Below are positions 1 through 7,976 of a DNA stretch of 41,046 nucleotides, piece by piece. Under the pieces are notes generated by a model, which made no database searches, was not told where the DNA came from, and saw nothing but the letters and a program-made list of their open reading frames with translations. How positions within the stretch are numbered: the first letter of the stretch is position 1; every line of letters begins with the position of its first letter. The position numbers and the translations under genes are program-made. The stretch is from an uncultured Lachnospiraceae bacterium (lineage in GTDB: Bacteria; Bacillota; Clostridia; Lachnospirales; Lachnospiraceae). Where the stretch lies: NCBI GenBank assembly GCA_910589195.1, contig CAJUTC010000034.1:1-41046 (forward strand), written 5' to 3'.

Positions 1-258
1 TTCAAAGCAGTGATAAAATTCAAACTTTCCTATATACTCGGACACTATTTCCAAGGTTTCAGGTATGGAAGCTGCCGCGATATTGTTCCCATAGGAAACA
101 AAGTTGCACGTGATCGGCTTCTTCAAATATTTGCGGGCGTTCTTCCCTAATTTTAAGGGAAAAACAACATTTCGATTTGTCTTAAAATCTTCCTCTCGGC
201 ACCCCATATCCTCTGCGGACTGCCTTATGGCAATTTCCATCATTTCATGATTCGTCAT
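1..258 (-). CDS. GNAT-family N-acetyltransferase, N-terminal part (runs off window)
   Basis: Only the first 86 codons are present; the frame is open to base 1. The start is the ATG at 258-256, behind a GGAGAG ribosome binding site. The protein begins MTNHEMMEIAIRQSAEDMG and later has NFVSYGNNIAAAS and KFEFYHCFE. I recognise this N-terminal module from Firmicute proteins annotated as GNAT acetyltransferases, where the acetyl-CoA fold lies further on and so outside the window. It follows the RES-domain gene on the same strand with a 41-base gap, so the two may be co-transcribed. The substrate cannot be inferred. Family assignment is from remembered similarity, not from seeing the catalytic domain. 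Confidence 0.7.
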   Translation of the reverse strand, partial: MTNHEMMEIAIRQSAEDMGCREEDFKTNRNVVFPLKLGKNARKYLKKPITCNFVSYGNNIAAASIPETLEIVSEYIGKFEFYHCFE

Positions 259-299
259 AAACTTCTCTCCACATTGTATCGGTTCGGCAAATTGGAATT

Positions 300-1043
300 T
301 TACTGTTCTTCCTTTATCACCTTACTATTAGTACATTTGCTATTTCTATTTTCATCCCATAAAGCAATATTATATTTGTGAGTATAAGAAGAATTATATC
401 TTATGCCAGAAATATCTTTTCTCTTTTTTATAATGTCTAAAAAATCCAATGGTATTGCATAGCTTTGTACCGTATAATCTGGTGATGATAAATATTTTTT
501 TATAGACATATAAAATACTCTAATGTCAACTGAATAATTACCAGAAAAAAATTCTACGGTTTCATTTGAAAACAAATTATCAAGCCCATCAGAAACCATA
601 ACTGTAAAATCCATTACTTTTATTTTGTTTTGTATGGGGCATTCAGCAACTGAAATATAGTCATTTTCAGTTGCCTTTTGTTCTTTACAGGAAGTTTTTA
701 AATCTTCTGCCAAATAAAGAACTTGTTCTCCAATACGATTTACTCTTCCGTTTTTATCTATTGCCGATACAGGTGCCACGCCAGAGTGCAGATCATCGTA
801 TCCGGTTACCGGTATACCATTTTCTCTAATAATTCCTGTATCTTCCCCGTCATCTGGATTGATTATTCTTGCTCTGTAGTAGATTTTATTTTCTAATTCG
901 ATTATAGGTATATACATCGCCGCTCGCTGGAACAGTTCCTGATTTACTGATTTCTTTCTGCCATTTAAACTCTCGAAACTAAACTGTTTAGTATTAAGTA
1001 AAGTAAACAGCGCCAGATCCGTTCTAATTTTAAAATCATACAT
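300..1043 (-). CDS. RES-domain protein (putative NAD+-degrading toxin family)
   Basis: This 247-residue protein starts at ATG 1043 behind GGAG. RES hallmarks are visible: an arginine in YRARIINPDDG (about residue 55), GRVNRIGEQVLYLAEDL with a following Glu in CKEQKA (about 100-122), YISVAECPI, and a C-terminal SGIRYNSSYTH (about 215-225). RES proteins studied elsewhere (the RES-Xre systems) cleave NAD+ and are neutralised by an adjacent Xre/DUF2384 antitoxin. Here the upstream gene is a relaxase remnant, and neither neighbour looks like an antitoxin. The protein also has about 50 residues before the RES core, so it may belong to a longer, less studied RES group. AT-rich codon use contrasts with the GC-richer relaxase remnant next door, suggesting separate acquisition. 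Confidence 0.75.
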   Translation of the reverse strand: MYDFKIRTDLALFTLLNTKQFSFESLNGRKKSVNQELFQRAAMYIPIIELENKIYYRARIINPDDGEDTGIIRENGIPVTGYDDLHSGVAPVSAIDKNGRVNRIGEQVLYLAEDLKTSCKEQKATENDYISVAECPIQNKIKVMDFTVMVSDGLDNLFSNETVEFFSGNYSVDIRVFYMSIKKYLSSPDYTVQSYAIPLDFLDIIKKRKDISGIRYNSSYTHKYNIALWDENRNSKCTNSKVIKEEQ

Positions 1044-1180
1044 TTTTATTGCTCCATTTCATATCAAAATATTAGAGTGTAAGATTCCAAACCCAATGGA
1101 TATACAAATCCCAAAAAGGAGTTATTCTTTAACTCCACCATTATACTACAACACCCGCCACCAGGGAACAGCTTTTAAGC

Positions 1181-1227
1181 AAAAAAGAACGGGTACAGCC
1201 GCCATCCCGACAAGCCGTACCCGTTCT
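1181..1227 (-). terminator. Rho-independent terminator after relaxase remnant
   Basis: Perfect 11-base arms, AGAACGGGTAC at about 1186-1196 and GTACCCGTTCT at 1217-1227, enclose a 20-base loop. On the minus strand the hairpin is followed by six U residues. It lies 30 bases past the stop of the relaxase fragment, so this end of the old element module is intact. Confidence 0.85.
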
Positions 1228-1256
1228 ATCGTCTTTTCTATCTGCTGCATAGCACA

Positions 1257-2291
1257 TCAACGCTCTGTATCCTGCTTTTTCTGCTGTACATTTTCCATTG
1301 GCTCAAGCCCAAGGATCCGGTCAACATTCTGCTTTGCGGTCTGGTAAGCAATCATGTCCTTCCGTGCCGCCTTATATTCCTCATACCGTTCCTTCTTCTC
1401 CGCCAGTAACGCGGCATATTCACTGGAAAGCTGTGCCACTTTTGGGATCGCCTTGCCGCCCAGGGCATCAAAAGCAGCCTTGGCCGCTTCATGCTTCCGG
1501 ATCTCATCCGCGTGTTCTGCCCGGTAACTCTTTTTATTCCGGGACTTCCGGTACTCCTTATAGGCTTCCCTTGTTTTGGAGTAATTGATAATATGGGTTT
1601 TCAGCTGCGCCACCTCTGCCATGCGGCCCTCAAGCTGCTTGATCTTCGCAGAGAGAGAATCAAATGCCTCCCCGGCAGCGCCAGCCCGTGCCTCCAGCTC
1701 ACTGTAGTCGGTAACGCCGCTCTCCACAAGGAAATTCAGCGTCTTTGCCGCCTCCTTCAGGTTGAAAACCTTTGCCCAATGCTCATAGCCCTTCCCTTTC
1801 CCGGCCTGCATCTTTGCCTGAATATCCACAAGGAGGTTGACATTCCTGCCAGGATTCCGCCGTTTGGAAGCTGCTGTTTTCTGTTCCTGGCGTGTGCCGG
1901 TGATACGTTCCCGGAGGGCTTCCTTAGTATAATCATCCCCCAGGCGGGCAGAGCGGGTAAACCGGCTTTGTCCAGGCGCTAAAAATTCCAGAGATTTCCC
2001 TCTGTGCTTAATTTCATACCCTTCCTCCCTCATACGGGCCAGAAATTCCTCAAAGTCCTTGCATGAGGGCAGCACCCGGTCAATGGTCAGCCGCAGCTGT
2101 TCTTTATAGCTGCGCCCACGTTTGGCCGCCGCCTTTTCCTGATACCGCTGTCCCCTTGCCTTCGGCTTTTCAATCACGGAATACCCATTCTCCCGGCATA
2201 TCTGGTCATTAAGCCGACGTAAAGCCAAAGCGGAGTTTTTGAAATTATTAAATTTCCCATCACTCCTTAATCTGCGAAACAGATAAGCCAT
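1257..2291 (-). pseudogene. Relaxase/mobilization nuclease, 5'-truncated remnant
   Basis: The 344-codon frame matches the C-terminal two thirds of Firmicute mobilization relaxases: DGKFNNFKNS, LRRLNDQICRENGYSVIEK, YKEQLRLTIDRVLP and FLAPGQSRFTRSARLGDDY, followed by a long Lys/Glu/Ala-rich coiled-coil tail. The N-terminal nuclease part with catalytic Tyr and His residues, normally more than 100 residues, is missing. A TAG lies directly before the apparent ATG (2294-2292) and no ribosome binding site precedes it, so this start is an accident of truncation. The fragment marks a former integrative or mobilizable element and is unlikely to nick DNA. Its richer GC content differs from the flanking RES gene. 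Confidence 0.75.
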
Positions 2292-2522
2292 CTATTTTGA
2301 TTAGAAATGATTTGTATTTCATATTTTTTCTTGGACGCAGGTTCACAAAATGTTGGTCCAAACCTTTTTGACAAACGTTTTTAGTAGCCTGTTTTTTGTG
2401 TTGTCAATATTTCCCTAACATTACATGCTCCTTAGAACAATAAAAACCAGGCTTTCATGATTGGTGGTGCGTCCGCAGCCGAGCGCATACAGGTTACTTT
2501 CTAATTTATAAAATGGAGTAAA

Positions 2523-2569
2523 AAGAAAAAGCACATCACTTCCATAATTATGGAAATCATATGCTTTCA
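2523..2569 (-). terminator. Terminator for a small transcript
   Basis: On the minus strand a long hairpin centred on the palindrome TTCCATAATTATGGAA (2541-2556), with outer AAAGCA/TGCTTT arms and G-U pairs between, is followed by a run of U residues. The only candidate gene just upstream is the 33-codon frame at 2567-2668, whose stop touches the stem. Confidence 0.65.
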
Positions 2570-2668
2570 CATTTTACTATTCAATTGATGGTCTATCAGC
2601 AAAAGCGCCAAGACCATAGCCACTATTTCTACCGCAAAGCGCACTTCGGCCTTCCTGCTTTTCCGCAA
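2567..2668 (-). CDS. Candidate 33-residue single-span membrane peptide
   Basis: A TTG-initiated frame encodes MRKSRKAEVRFAVEI followed by a hydrophobic stretch (VAMVLALLLI) and a polar tail ending LNSKM. The layout, a basic N-terminus, one membrane span, short length and a terminator directly after the stop, resembles small hydrophobic peptides such as type I toxins. The ribosome binding site (AGAGAT) is weak and no antisense RNA promoter was identified. It could equally be the decayed end of a larger gene. The rest of the gap, 2292-2566 and 2669-2795, shows nothing else I can name. Confidence 0.3.
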   Translation of the reverse strand: MRKSRKAEVRFAVEIVAMVLALLLIDHQLNSKM

Positions 2669-2795
2669 ATTTTATCTCTTTTCTCTGGCATATAGCACTA
2701 ACCTATCAAATCGTAAACAAATTAAGACGTATATCCGGGCCTATATCAGAAACTTCATATATTCTATTGACTAGCCACCCAATACATGAATTTAT

Positions 2796-3110
2796 TTATA
2801 TCTTATATTTTGATTCAATTCTAATATATGTGATGATCATTCCAATAATCAAAATAACCACGCCAAATATCATAAGAATATACAGAGGAGAATTTTGTTC
2901 CAGGAACAGAAAAGGGATTCCCATAATTTCAAGGATAACAGCGCTAACCATCCAGAGAATTGATACTTGGTGATTATATCGGGTTACGTCTGTAACTATT
3001 GGCGATTTCACAAATGTAAAAAATCCAACTGCTTCCTGAGCTTTCCAACCAGAAATACCGATTAAGAAAAACAATATTGCAGCTATACTCCAAATCACAA
3101 AACCTAACAT
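2796..3110 (-). CDS. Small integral membrane protein, unknown function
   Basis: This is a 104-residue protein with three predicted membrane segments (about residues 3-21, 50-68 and 73-95). Between the first two is a conserved-looking loop, GFFTFVKSPIVTDVTRYNHQV. I recall similar small membrane proteins in Firmicutes with the pattern VTDVKKYNHAV, function unknown. Start ATG 3110 follows AAGGAG at good spacing. It stands alone on the minus strand between the recombinase and the relaxase debris. The 317-base gap upstream (3111-3427) is AT-rich; apart from this start region I see nothing definite in it. Confidence 0.65.
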   Translation of the reverse strand: MLGFVIWSIAAILFFLIGISGWKAQEAVGFFTFVKSPIVTDVTRYNHQVSILWMVSAVILEIMGIPFLFLEQNSPLYILMIFGVVILIIGMIITYIRIESKYKI

Positions 3111-3427
3111 GGATCTTCATCTCCTTCTTTCAATTCCACCCTAAATAAATGTTTATCAATCACATATCTGACATCCTAAACAGCAAAAAAAGTATGATGC
3201 TTATAATGTGAAAAACCTCAATGGACAGGATGGTACGTTTCCTTATTTATATCATACTTACTTGCCAAATGGAATACCGTTTTGTATCGTTTTTTGTTTT
3301 TGTGGAATAAAAATAATATGCGTTACATTTTATGGACGATTTTGCCCTAATAGGGAAGCATAATGGACTGTTTTTGCCGATTAAACAAACATGTATTGCA
3401 AGGCAGGGTATTTGACTGCGTTATCTG

Positions 3428-4756
3428 TCATTTTCCATGATGGATAAAATCCTGGCAGGTTAAGTCAATCCGGATTTTCGTTTTGCCCGTAATCCGGATT
3501 TTGTCTACCAGCACAGCAAGTAAGGTTCGGTTAAATGACAAACAGCCAGAAGCAGCAGACCAATCTTTTTCCAAAATTATCCCGCCAGCCAGAAGCAGCT
3601 TTGCCAATACGATTTCCACACATTCATAAATTTTGTTTTCGTTAATCCGGCATCGGTTTTGGCATTTGGAACAATCTTTTTTTCTTGTGCGGCAAATATA
3701 GTAATACTGGTAAGCTTCTTTTGTTTTCACCGGACGGCGTATCATATTTTTTCCGCAGTCTGCGCATTTCAAAAAGCCAGATAACATACATATTTCAGAA
3801 TTTCCCGGCGAGGTTCTGGTATCCATAGCAAGGATTTTGGCAGCTAATTTAAAATCTTCTTTCGTAATAATCGCTTCGTGGGTATCCGCTACCCGGATCC
3901 ACTGGGAAGGCGGTTTTTTCCTCTTTTTTTTAATTTTATAGTTGGGGGAACTTTCTTTTCCCTGAACCATAGTTCCAGTATATAACTCACATTTTAGAAT
4001 ACGGTCTACGGATTGAGCCGTCCACGTTGCCTTTTCGTTTTGCTGAAACGGAGTAAAATAAGCCAGACCCTGCTGTTTTTTATATTCCAGTGGTGATAAA
4101 ATCCCCTCCTGATTTAGCCATTTTGCAATCCGGCTTCCACTCCATCCTCCTATCCTCCGACGGAATATAACCTGCACAATTTCAGCAGCAGGAGGATCTA
4201 TCACAAGCCTGTGTTTATCGGTTTCGGAACGGATATATCCATATGCCGGAAAGGAACCCACAAAATCCCCCTGCTGATATCTGGCCTGTATCTGGCTCCT
4301 AACTTTCAGGGAAATGTCACGGCTGTAAGCGTCATTGATCAAATTTTTAAAAGGGATCAGCATCTTATTCCACTGGTCCCCTTTTTTTGCACTGTCATAA
4401 CCATCATTTACCGCAATAAATCTTACCCCTAAAAATGGGAATATCTGTTCCAAATAACGCCCTGTTTCAATATAATTTCTTCCAAACCGGGATAAATCCT
4501 TTACTACAATACAGTCAATCTCCCCCTTTTTTACTTGTTCCAGCAGGCTCTGGACTCCAGGCCGCTCAAAACTAACTCCGCTGTAGCCGTCATCTACCCA
4601 CTCGCCGCACAGCATGATCTCTGTCCTGGATTTCAGAAACGCTTTCAGCAGGGTCCGCTGGTTTGTGATACTGTTGCTTTCTCCTTTTTCCTTATCTTCT
4701 TTTGATAGCCGGATATAAATAGCTCCGTGATAGATTGCTTTTTTTTCAGCCTCCAA
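3428..4756 (-). CDS. Large serine recombinase (site-specific integrase)
   Basis: The 442-residue protein has the full architecture of large serine recombinases. The resolvase catalytic domain (about 1-155) has YIRLSKED carrying the active-site Ser near residue 18, and the arginine motif VVKDLSRFGRN. A recombinase domain follows (about 165-285, with SFPAYGY and RRRIGGWSGSRIAKWLN). A zinc ribbon (CADCGKNM, then CRTRKKDCSKCQNRC) and a short C-terminal segment close it. It starts at TTG 4756 with GAGAGG nine bases upstream. These enzymes integrate and excise phages, conjugative elements and the sigK-interrupting skin element (SpoIVCA). The gene lies downstream of a small partner gene on the same strand and about 1.3 kb from a truncated sigK-like gene. 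The domains look intact, so activity is plausible. Confidence 0.93.
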   Translation of the reverse strand: MEAEKKAIYHGAIYIRLSKEDKEKGESNSITNQRTLLKAFLKSRTEIMLCGEWVDDGYSGVSFERPGVQSLLEQVKKGEIDCIVVKDLSRFGRNYIETGRYLEQIFPFLGVRFIAVNDGYDSAKKGDQWNKMLIPFKNLINDAYSRDISLKVRSQIQARYQQGDFVGSFPAYGYIRSETDKHRLVIDPPAAEIVQVIFRRRIGGWSGSRIAKWLNQEGILSPLEYKKQQGLAYFTPFQQNEKATWTAQSVDRILKCELYTGTMVQGKESSPNYKIKKKRKKPPSQWIRVADTHEAIITKEDFKLAAKILAMDTRTSPGNSEICMLSGFLKCADCGKNMIRRPVKTKEAYQYYYICRTRKKDCSKCQNRCRINENKIYECVEIVLAKLLLAGGIILEKDWSAASGCLSFNRTLLAVLVDKIRITGKTKIRIDLTCQDFIHHGK

Positions 4757-4798
4757 CGCACCAAACCTCTCTTCTAATTTCTAAAATTTTTACGCTGT

Positions 4799-5071
4799 TT
4801 ATTCAGCCAGCCTGAAATACTGTTCGATCCGGTCACTTAATGAAATGCCATTATCCGCAAAGCTTATCTGGATTACCATATCGCCGCACCGAAACCGATA
4901 AGGATTCTTGATTTGATCGAAAAATTGCCGGATCCGTTCTTCTTTCGGCAGGCTGGTATCAATTTGAATCCTTTGGATATCGGATAATTCATTCATATCA
5001 GATAATTCATTTATCTCGAATAATTCATCGAATTCCTTTAAATCTTCATTTTGATTCTGCTTTTTGTCCAT
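4799..5071 (-). CDS. Small recombinase-associated protein
   Basis: This 90-residue acidic protein has a low-complexity N-terminus in which NELSD occurs twice, followed by a conserved core SLPKEERIRQFFDQIKNPY, then RFRCGDMVIQISFADNG and a C-terminal helix. I know similar small proteins (core: QIKNPYxFxCGDxxVxxSFA) from Firmicute mobile elements next to serine recombinases; they may correspond to DUF6870, but that name is from memory. The gene ends 42 bases before the recombinase on the same strand and likely shares its transcript. Function is unknown; an accessory or directionality role would be speculation. Confidence 0.7.
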   Translation of the reverse strand: MDKKQNQNEDLKEFDELFEINELSDMNELSDIQRIQIDTSLPKEERIRQFFDQIKNPYRFRCGDMVIQISFADNGISLSDRIEQYFRLAE

Positions 5072-5120
5072 AAAAAGAGCCCCCCGAGGCTTATTTTTTA
5101 CAGCTTACGCAGCTTTTGGA

Positions 5121-5149
5121 TTGTCCTATTCCAAAAGGTATGTTATACT
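5121..5149 (+). promoter_or_regulatory. Sigma-A-type promoter for the MgtC-family gene
   Basis: TTGTCC (5121-5126) and TATACT (5144-5149) are separated by 17 bases, with an extended TG in front of the -10. It reads toward the MgtC-like gene, giving a leader of about 85 bases. Confidence 0.7.
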
Positions 5150-5239
5150 TTTTGTATCATTATTTCTATGTGAAGCATCACTACTTTTATATGAAACGTG
5201 TTCATTTCGATTGGCTGTATTAAGGCGGTGGCATATTTT

Positions 5240-5920
5240 ATGTTTTTTACATCATTGACCCAATGGAATTTGCAAAATATTGTAATCCGGATGCTGTCTT
5301 CTTTTATCTTAGGAGCTTTAATCGGGATTGATCGCGGGGTGAAGCGAAGGGGCGGCGGTGCCCGAACGGACGCGTCTGTCTGTTTAGGCGCGGCTATGGT
5401 AATGATGACGGCCCAGTATATGGATATCCATTTTCCAGGCGATACCGACATCTCACGGATGGCCTCCCAGGTAGTCAGTGGGGTTGGCTTTTTGGGGGCA
5501 GGATCCATCATCGTATCTCGCCATCAGGTTAAAGGTCTAACATCTGCCGCTGGTGTTTGGATCTGTGCCTGCATCGGTCTTGCTGCCGGAATCGGTTTTG
5601 TAGACGGTGCCATATTCGTTACCCTGATTCTATTGGCCGGTCTTCATGTCCTTCCACTAATTGAAGAGCGGTTTTATTACCATTCCTTATATGTAACCTT
5701 GTACATAGAAACAGAAGACAGCCGGACTGCCACGTCCCTCTTGCATAAGCTAAAAGAAGACGGATGTAAGATTGATATGTTTGATGTAGACCGACCGAAG
5801 GCAAGCGGACAGCCATTTACAATCCTGGCAACCGTCCGCATTTCCAGAAACCAGAAAAAAGATATGTATTTAGAGGATCTTTCGAAATTTCCAGGCATCC
5901 TTTCTGTTGACAGCATGTAA
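5240..5920 (+). CDS. MgtC/SapB-family membrane protein
   Basis: The protein has 226 residues from the ATG at 5240, chosen over the upstream GTG at 5198 because AAGGCGG sits nine bases before it. The MgtC core is clear: FILGALIGIDRGVKRR, the RTDASVCLGAA motif, MASQVVSGVGFLGAGSII and GLTSAAGVWICACIGLAAG, giving about four or five membrane helices. A soluble C-terminal domain of about 90 residues follows, ACT-like in outline. MgtC proteins modulate cation/ATP physiology and Mg2+ starvation responses in some bacteria. It is the only plus-strand gene in this end of the window, convergent with the sigK-like gene, and may be cargo of the adjacent element or ordinary chromosome. Confidence 0.88.
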   Translation: MFFTSLTQWNLQNIVIRMLSSFILGALIGIDRGVKRRGGGARTDASVCLGAAMVMMTAQYMDIHFPGDTDISRMASQVVSGVGFLGAGSIIVSRHQVKGLTSAAGVWICACIGLAAGIGFVDGAIFVTLILLAGLHVLPLIEERFYYHSLYVTLYIETEDSRTATSLLHKLKEDGCKIDMFDVDRPKASGQPFTILATVRISRNQKKDMYLEDLSKFPGILSVDSM

Positions 5921-6061
5921 TTGTTTGCCGCAACGCTTTTTGGTCAATGTAGGCGCGCTTGGCAGGTGGTTTACGTCAAAAAGGGATGTTGGTAATTCTA
6001 TGCGGTTGGAATGCAGCGGAAACGAATAAAAAACGAGAGAGCGATTGCGGGAATGAACATT

Positions 6062-6655
6062 TTAGACATGCCCTAATATAGCAGCAGCGTAAGAGCGTGA
6101 AATTCCCAGCTTTTCCGCAATCTCTCTTTGAGTATGTTCTTTTTTCCCATACAGGCCATAACGCATTCCTACTACGGTTTTCTCTGTCCCTTTTAAGCAT
6201 TTTTCATACGAATGATACAAATCCCTTACATCCTGTTCCAAAATCAAGTCTTCTATGGTTTCTCGATTCTCCATTTCGATCACATCTACAAGGCTGACGG
6301 TTTCTCCGTCTTTATCCACTCCGATGGGTTCAAACAGAGAAACCTCTCTGCTGTATTTCTTCCCCGCCCGCAAAAGCATCAGAATCTCATTTTCCACGCA
6401 TTTGGCAGCATAGGTTGCCAGTCTGGAACCTTTATCTACTTTAAATGTATTGATTGCCTTAATCAATCCAATAGTTCCTACACTGATTAAGTCTTCCATA
6501 TCATAATCGGTTCCCTGGTATTTTTTTACCACATGAGCCACTAGCCGCATATTTCTGAGAATCAGTATGCCCTTTGCTTCCTGGTCGCCCTCTTTGCAGC
6601 GTTCCAGATATTCCTTCTCTTCGCTGGCGGATAATGGTTTTGGAAAAGTCTTCAA
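6062..6655 (-). CDS. sigK: SigK-family sporulation sigma factor, 3'-truncated
   Basis: In Bacillus, sigma-K directs late mother-cell transcription during sporulation. The 197-residue product starts at TTG 6655 behind AGGTGG. It carries NMRLVAHVVKKYQ, the region 2 motif EDLISVGTIGLIKA, LATYAAKCVENEILM, VSLFEPIGVDKDGE and the region 4 start HTQREIAEKLGISRSY. In SigK homologues this continues VSRIEKxAL plus a short basic tail; here it continues AAAILGHV and stops, so half of the -35 recognition helix is gone. I found no continuation in any frame within the next 150 bases. Downstream on the same strand lie mobile-element genes including a serine recombinase. This could be the 5' half of a skin-type split gene or a pseudogene; as written it should not bind -35 elements properly. 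Confidence 0.85.
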   Translation of the reverse strand: MKTFPKPLSASEEKEYLERCKEGDQEAKGILILRNMRLVAHVVKKYQGTDYDMEDLISVGTIGLIKAINTFKVDKGSRLATYAAKCVENEILMLLRAGKKYSREVSLFEPIGVDKDGETVSLVDVIEMENRETIEDLILEQDVRDLYHSYEKCLKGTEKTVVGMRYGLYGKKEHTQREIAEKLGISRSYAAAILGHV

Positions 6656-6842
6656 AGAAAGCCACCTGACTGCATATACTTTATATTAGTCTATGCGCAT
6701 GCGGCTTTCTCTGTGCTTTTACAATTTTTATTTTCTGGCACATGATTAACATTACTTTCTGCCAGATGCGATTCAACTTGGCGGAAAATTTGTCCCAAAT
6801 GCGGGAAACATAGCGGTCTGTGCTATCAAGATGGAGTACAGG

Positions 6843-7181
6843 CTATTCTTCTTTTCCTGTCCAGCGCTCATCTGAAACATACATATCTAAAAATCCCAAC
6901 TGTTGCAGAAAATGGACTCCATCCAAAATTCCCGCCAGATAAGTAAGGGTTAATTCACAATCCGCAGCATCTGCCCGGCTATTTAACAAAAAGTCAATCT
7001 GTTCCCGCTGCTGCTTGGTAAGTTCCATCTTATAGTAATTTTTATCTGCTTCACAGGATATTTTCAGCAATCGTTTATATTCCGGATAATCCTTCATATA
7101 CCGGCAAAACGCCCGTTCACGGCATCTTGTCATTAACTGCAGCAATGTATCTTCGATTTGTTCTCTTTCGGTTCCTTCCAT
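6843..7181 (-). CDS. Conserved hypothetical protein paired with XRE regulator
   Basis: The protein has 112 residues from ATG 7181, which is preceded by a strong AGGAGG at five bases; the longer frame to 7214 lacks such a site. It is mostly helical and charged (EREQIEDTLLQLMTRCRERAF, MKDYPEYKRLLKISCEADK), with a C-terminal ELTLTYLAGILDGVHFLQQLG. I do not recognise a named domain. Its start lies 65 bases inside the end of the upstream XRE gene, implying translational coupling. A partner or sensor role for the regulator is possible but unproven. Confidence 0.6.
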   Translation of the reverse strand: MEGTEREQIEDTLLQLMTRCRERAFCRYMKDYPEYKRLLKISCEADKNYYKMELTKQQREQIDFLLNSRADAADCELTLTYLAGILDGVHFLQQLGFLDMYVSDERWTGKEE

Positions 7182-7668
7182 CTTTACCTCCTCGCATGAT
7201 CGGACTTCCTTCACCCAGCATTTGGTCTTGTTCCTGAATCTGCTGGCTTTTATCCTTTGTTCGAAAACGCAGCAAAAATCTGCGGGTGTAGCTTGGCATT
7301 TGTTTAAACTCCCGCCGCCGGATCAGTTTCCCATAACCACATCCTTCCAAAACTCTTTGTGACAATTCTTGTTGATACATGACAAACCGCTTTCTATCTG
7401 CCCCTGGATTGCCAATTTCAAAAAGATAAACAGGTGGCTTGGATGCATCCTCATCTTTCGTTCCCACTAACAGCTCCTCCATGTTCACACCTAACATTCT
7501 ACTGAGAAGCAGTGTATTTTCAAGCGTTGGCAGTGATTTTCCGTGAAGCCATTTATAAACGGCCTGGGAGCTTTCCAATCCCATTCTTTCCTGAACTTCC
7601 CGAACAGATATCCCTCCGTCTGCTAAAAGCTTTCGGATCCGTTTTCCGGTTTCCTTGGTTGAAATCAA
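7117..7668 (-). CDS. XRE-family helix-turn-helix transcriptional regulator
   Basis: The chosen start is TTG 7668 because an AAGGGGGTG ribosome binding site lies six bases before it; longer starts would place that site inside the gene. The 183-residue protein begins MISTKETGKRIRKLLADGG and has a Cro/CI-type HTH (VREVQERMGLESSQAVYKWLHGK, about 20-43) followed by LPTLENTLLLSRMLGVNMEELLV. This DNA-binding part is a familiar short Firmicute XRE form. The roughly 110-residue basic C-terminal extension (REFKQMPSYTRRFLLRFR) is not one I know. It overlaps the next gene and is oriented away from another small HTH gene at 7977, with possible operators in the 308-base gap between them. Confidence 0.75.
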   Translation of the reverse strand: MISTKETGKRIRKLLADGGISVREVQERMGLESSQAVYKWLHGKSLPTLENTLLLSRMLGVNMEELLVGTKDEDASKPPVYLFEIGNPGADRKRFVMYQQELSQRVLEGCGYGKLIRRREFKQMPSYTRRFLLRFRTKDKSQQIQEQDQMLGEGSPIMRGGKDGRNRKRTNRRYIAAVNDKMP

Positions 7669-7885
7669 TTCTTTCACCCCCTTTATTAATGAGAGCACTC
7701 TACAAAACTCTGCTGCCCAGCAGGCAGTCTGAATACAGGTATTTTAAATATGCCACAGTAACTTCCATAGATAGTAGGATACCGCTGGCAACCAAGCATT
7801 ACCTGACAGAGTGATCTGAGTTGATACTATTCTACTATATTTCATAGCAAATGTCATTTAACTGACAGTTCACTTATTTCTGTAA

Positions 7886-7905
7886 GTATTTCCGAATGCG
7901 GAAAC
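7886..7905. promoter_or_regulatory. Inverted repeat, possible operator between two HTH genes
   Basis: TTTCCG and CGGAAA flank AATG within this interval, about 75 bases before the plus-strand HTH gene. The sequence CTGACAG also occurs twice in the same intergenic gap. Regulator-binding sites are expected here, but no regulator can be assigned. Confidence 0.3.
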
Positions 7906-7976
7906 TTCTTTCCTATTCATAATAATGGGATAATGAAAGAAATGCAAGAATTTCTTTTATAGATTGTGAGAATTCT

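Noticed and set aside
1096..1982. Plus-strand open frames opposite the relaxase remnant.
   Set aside because: They are shadows of the GC-richer minus-strand frame, with Pro/Ser/Cys-rich composition and no recognisable motifs.
3340..6085. The ten-base string TATTAGGGCA occurs at the sigK junction and again past the recombinase gene, suggesting attachment-site cores.
   Set aside because: The second copy is not followed by any sigK 3' sequence, and a ten-base match can arise by chance. It does not define an element boundary.
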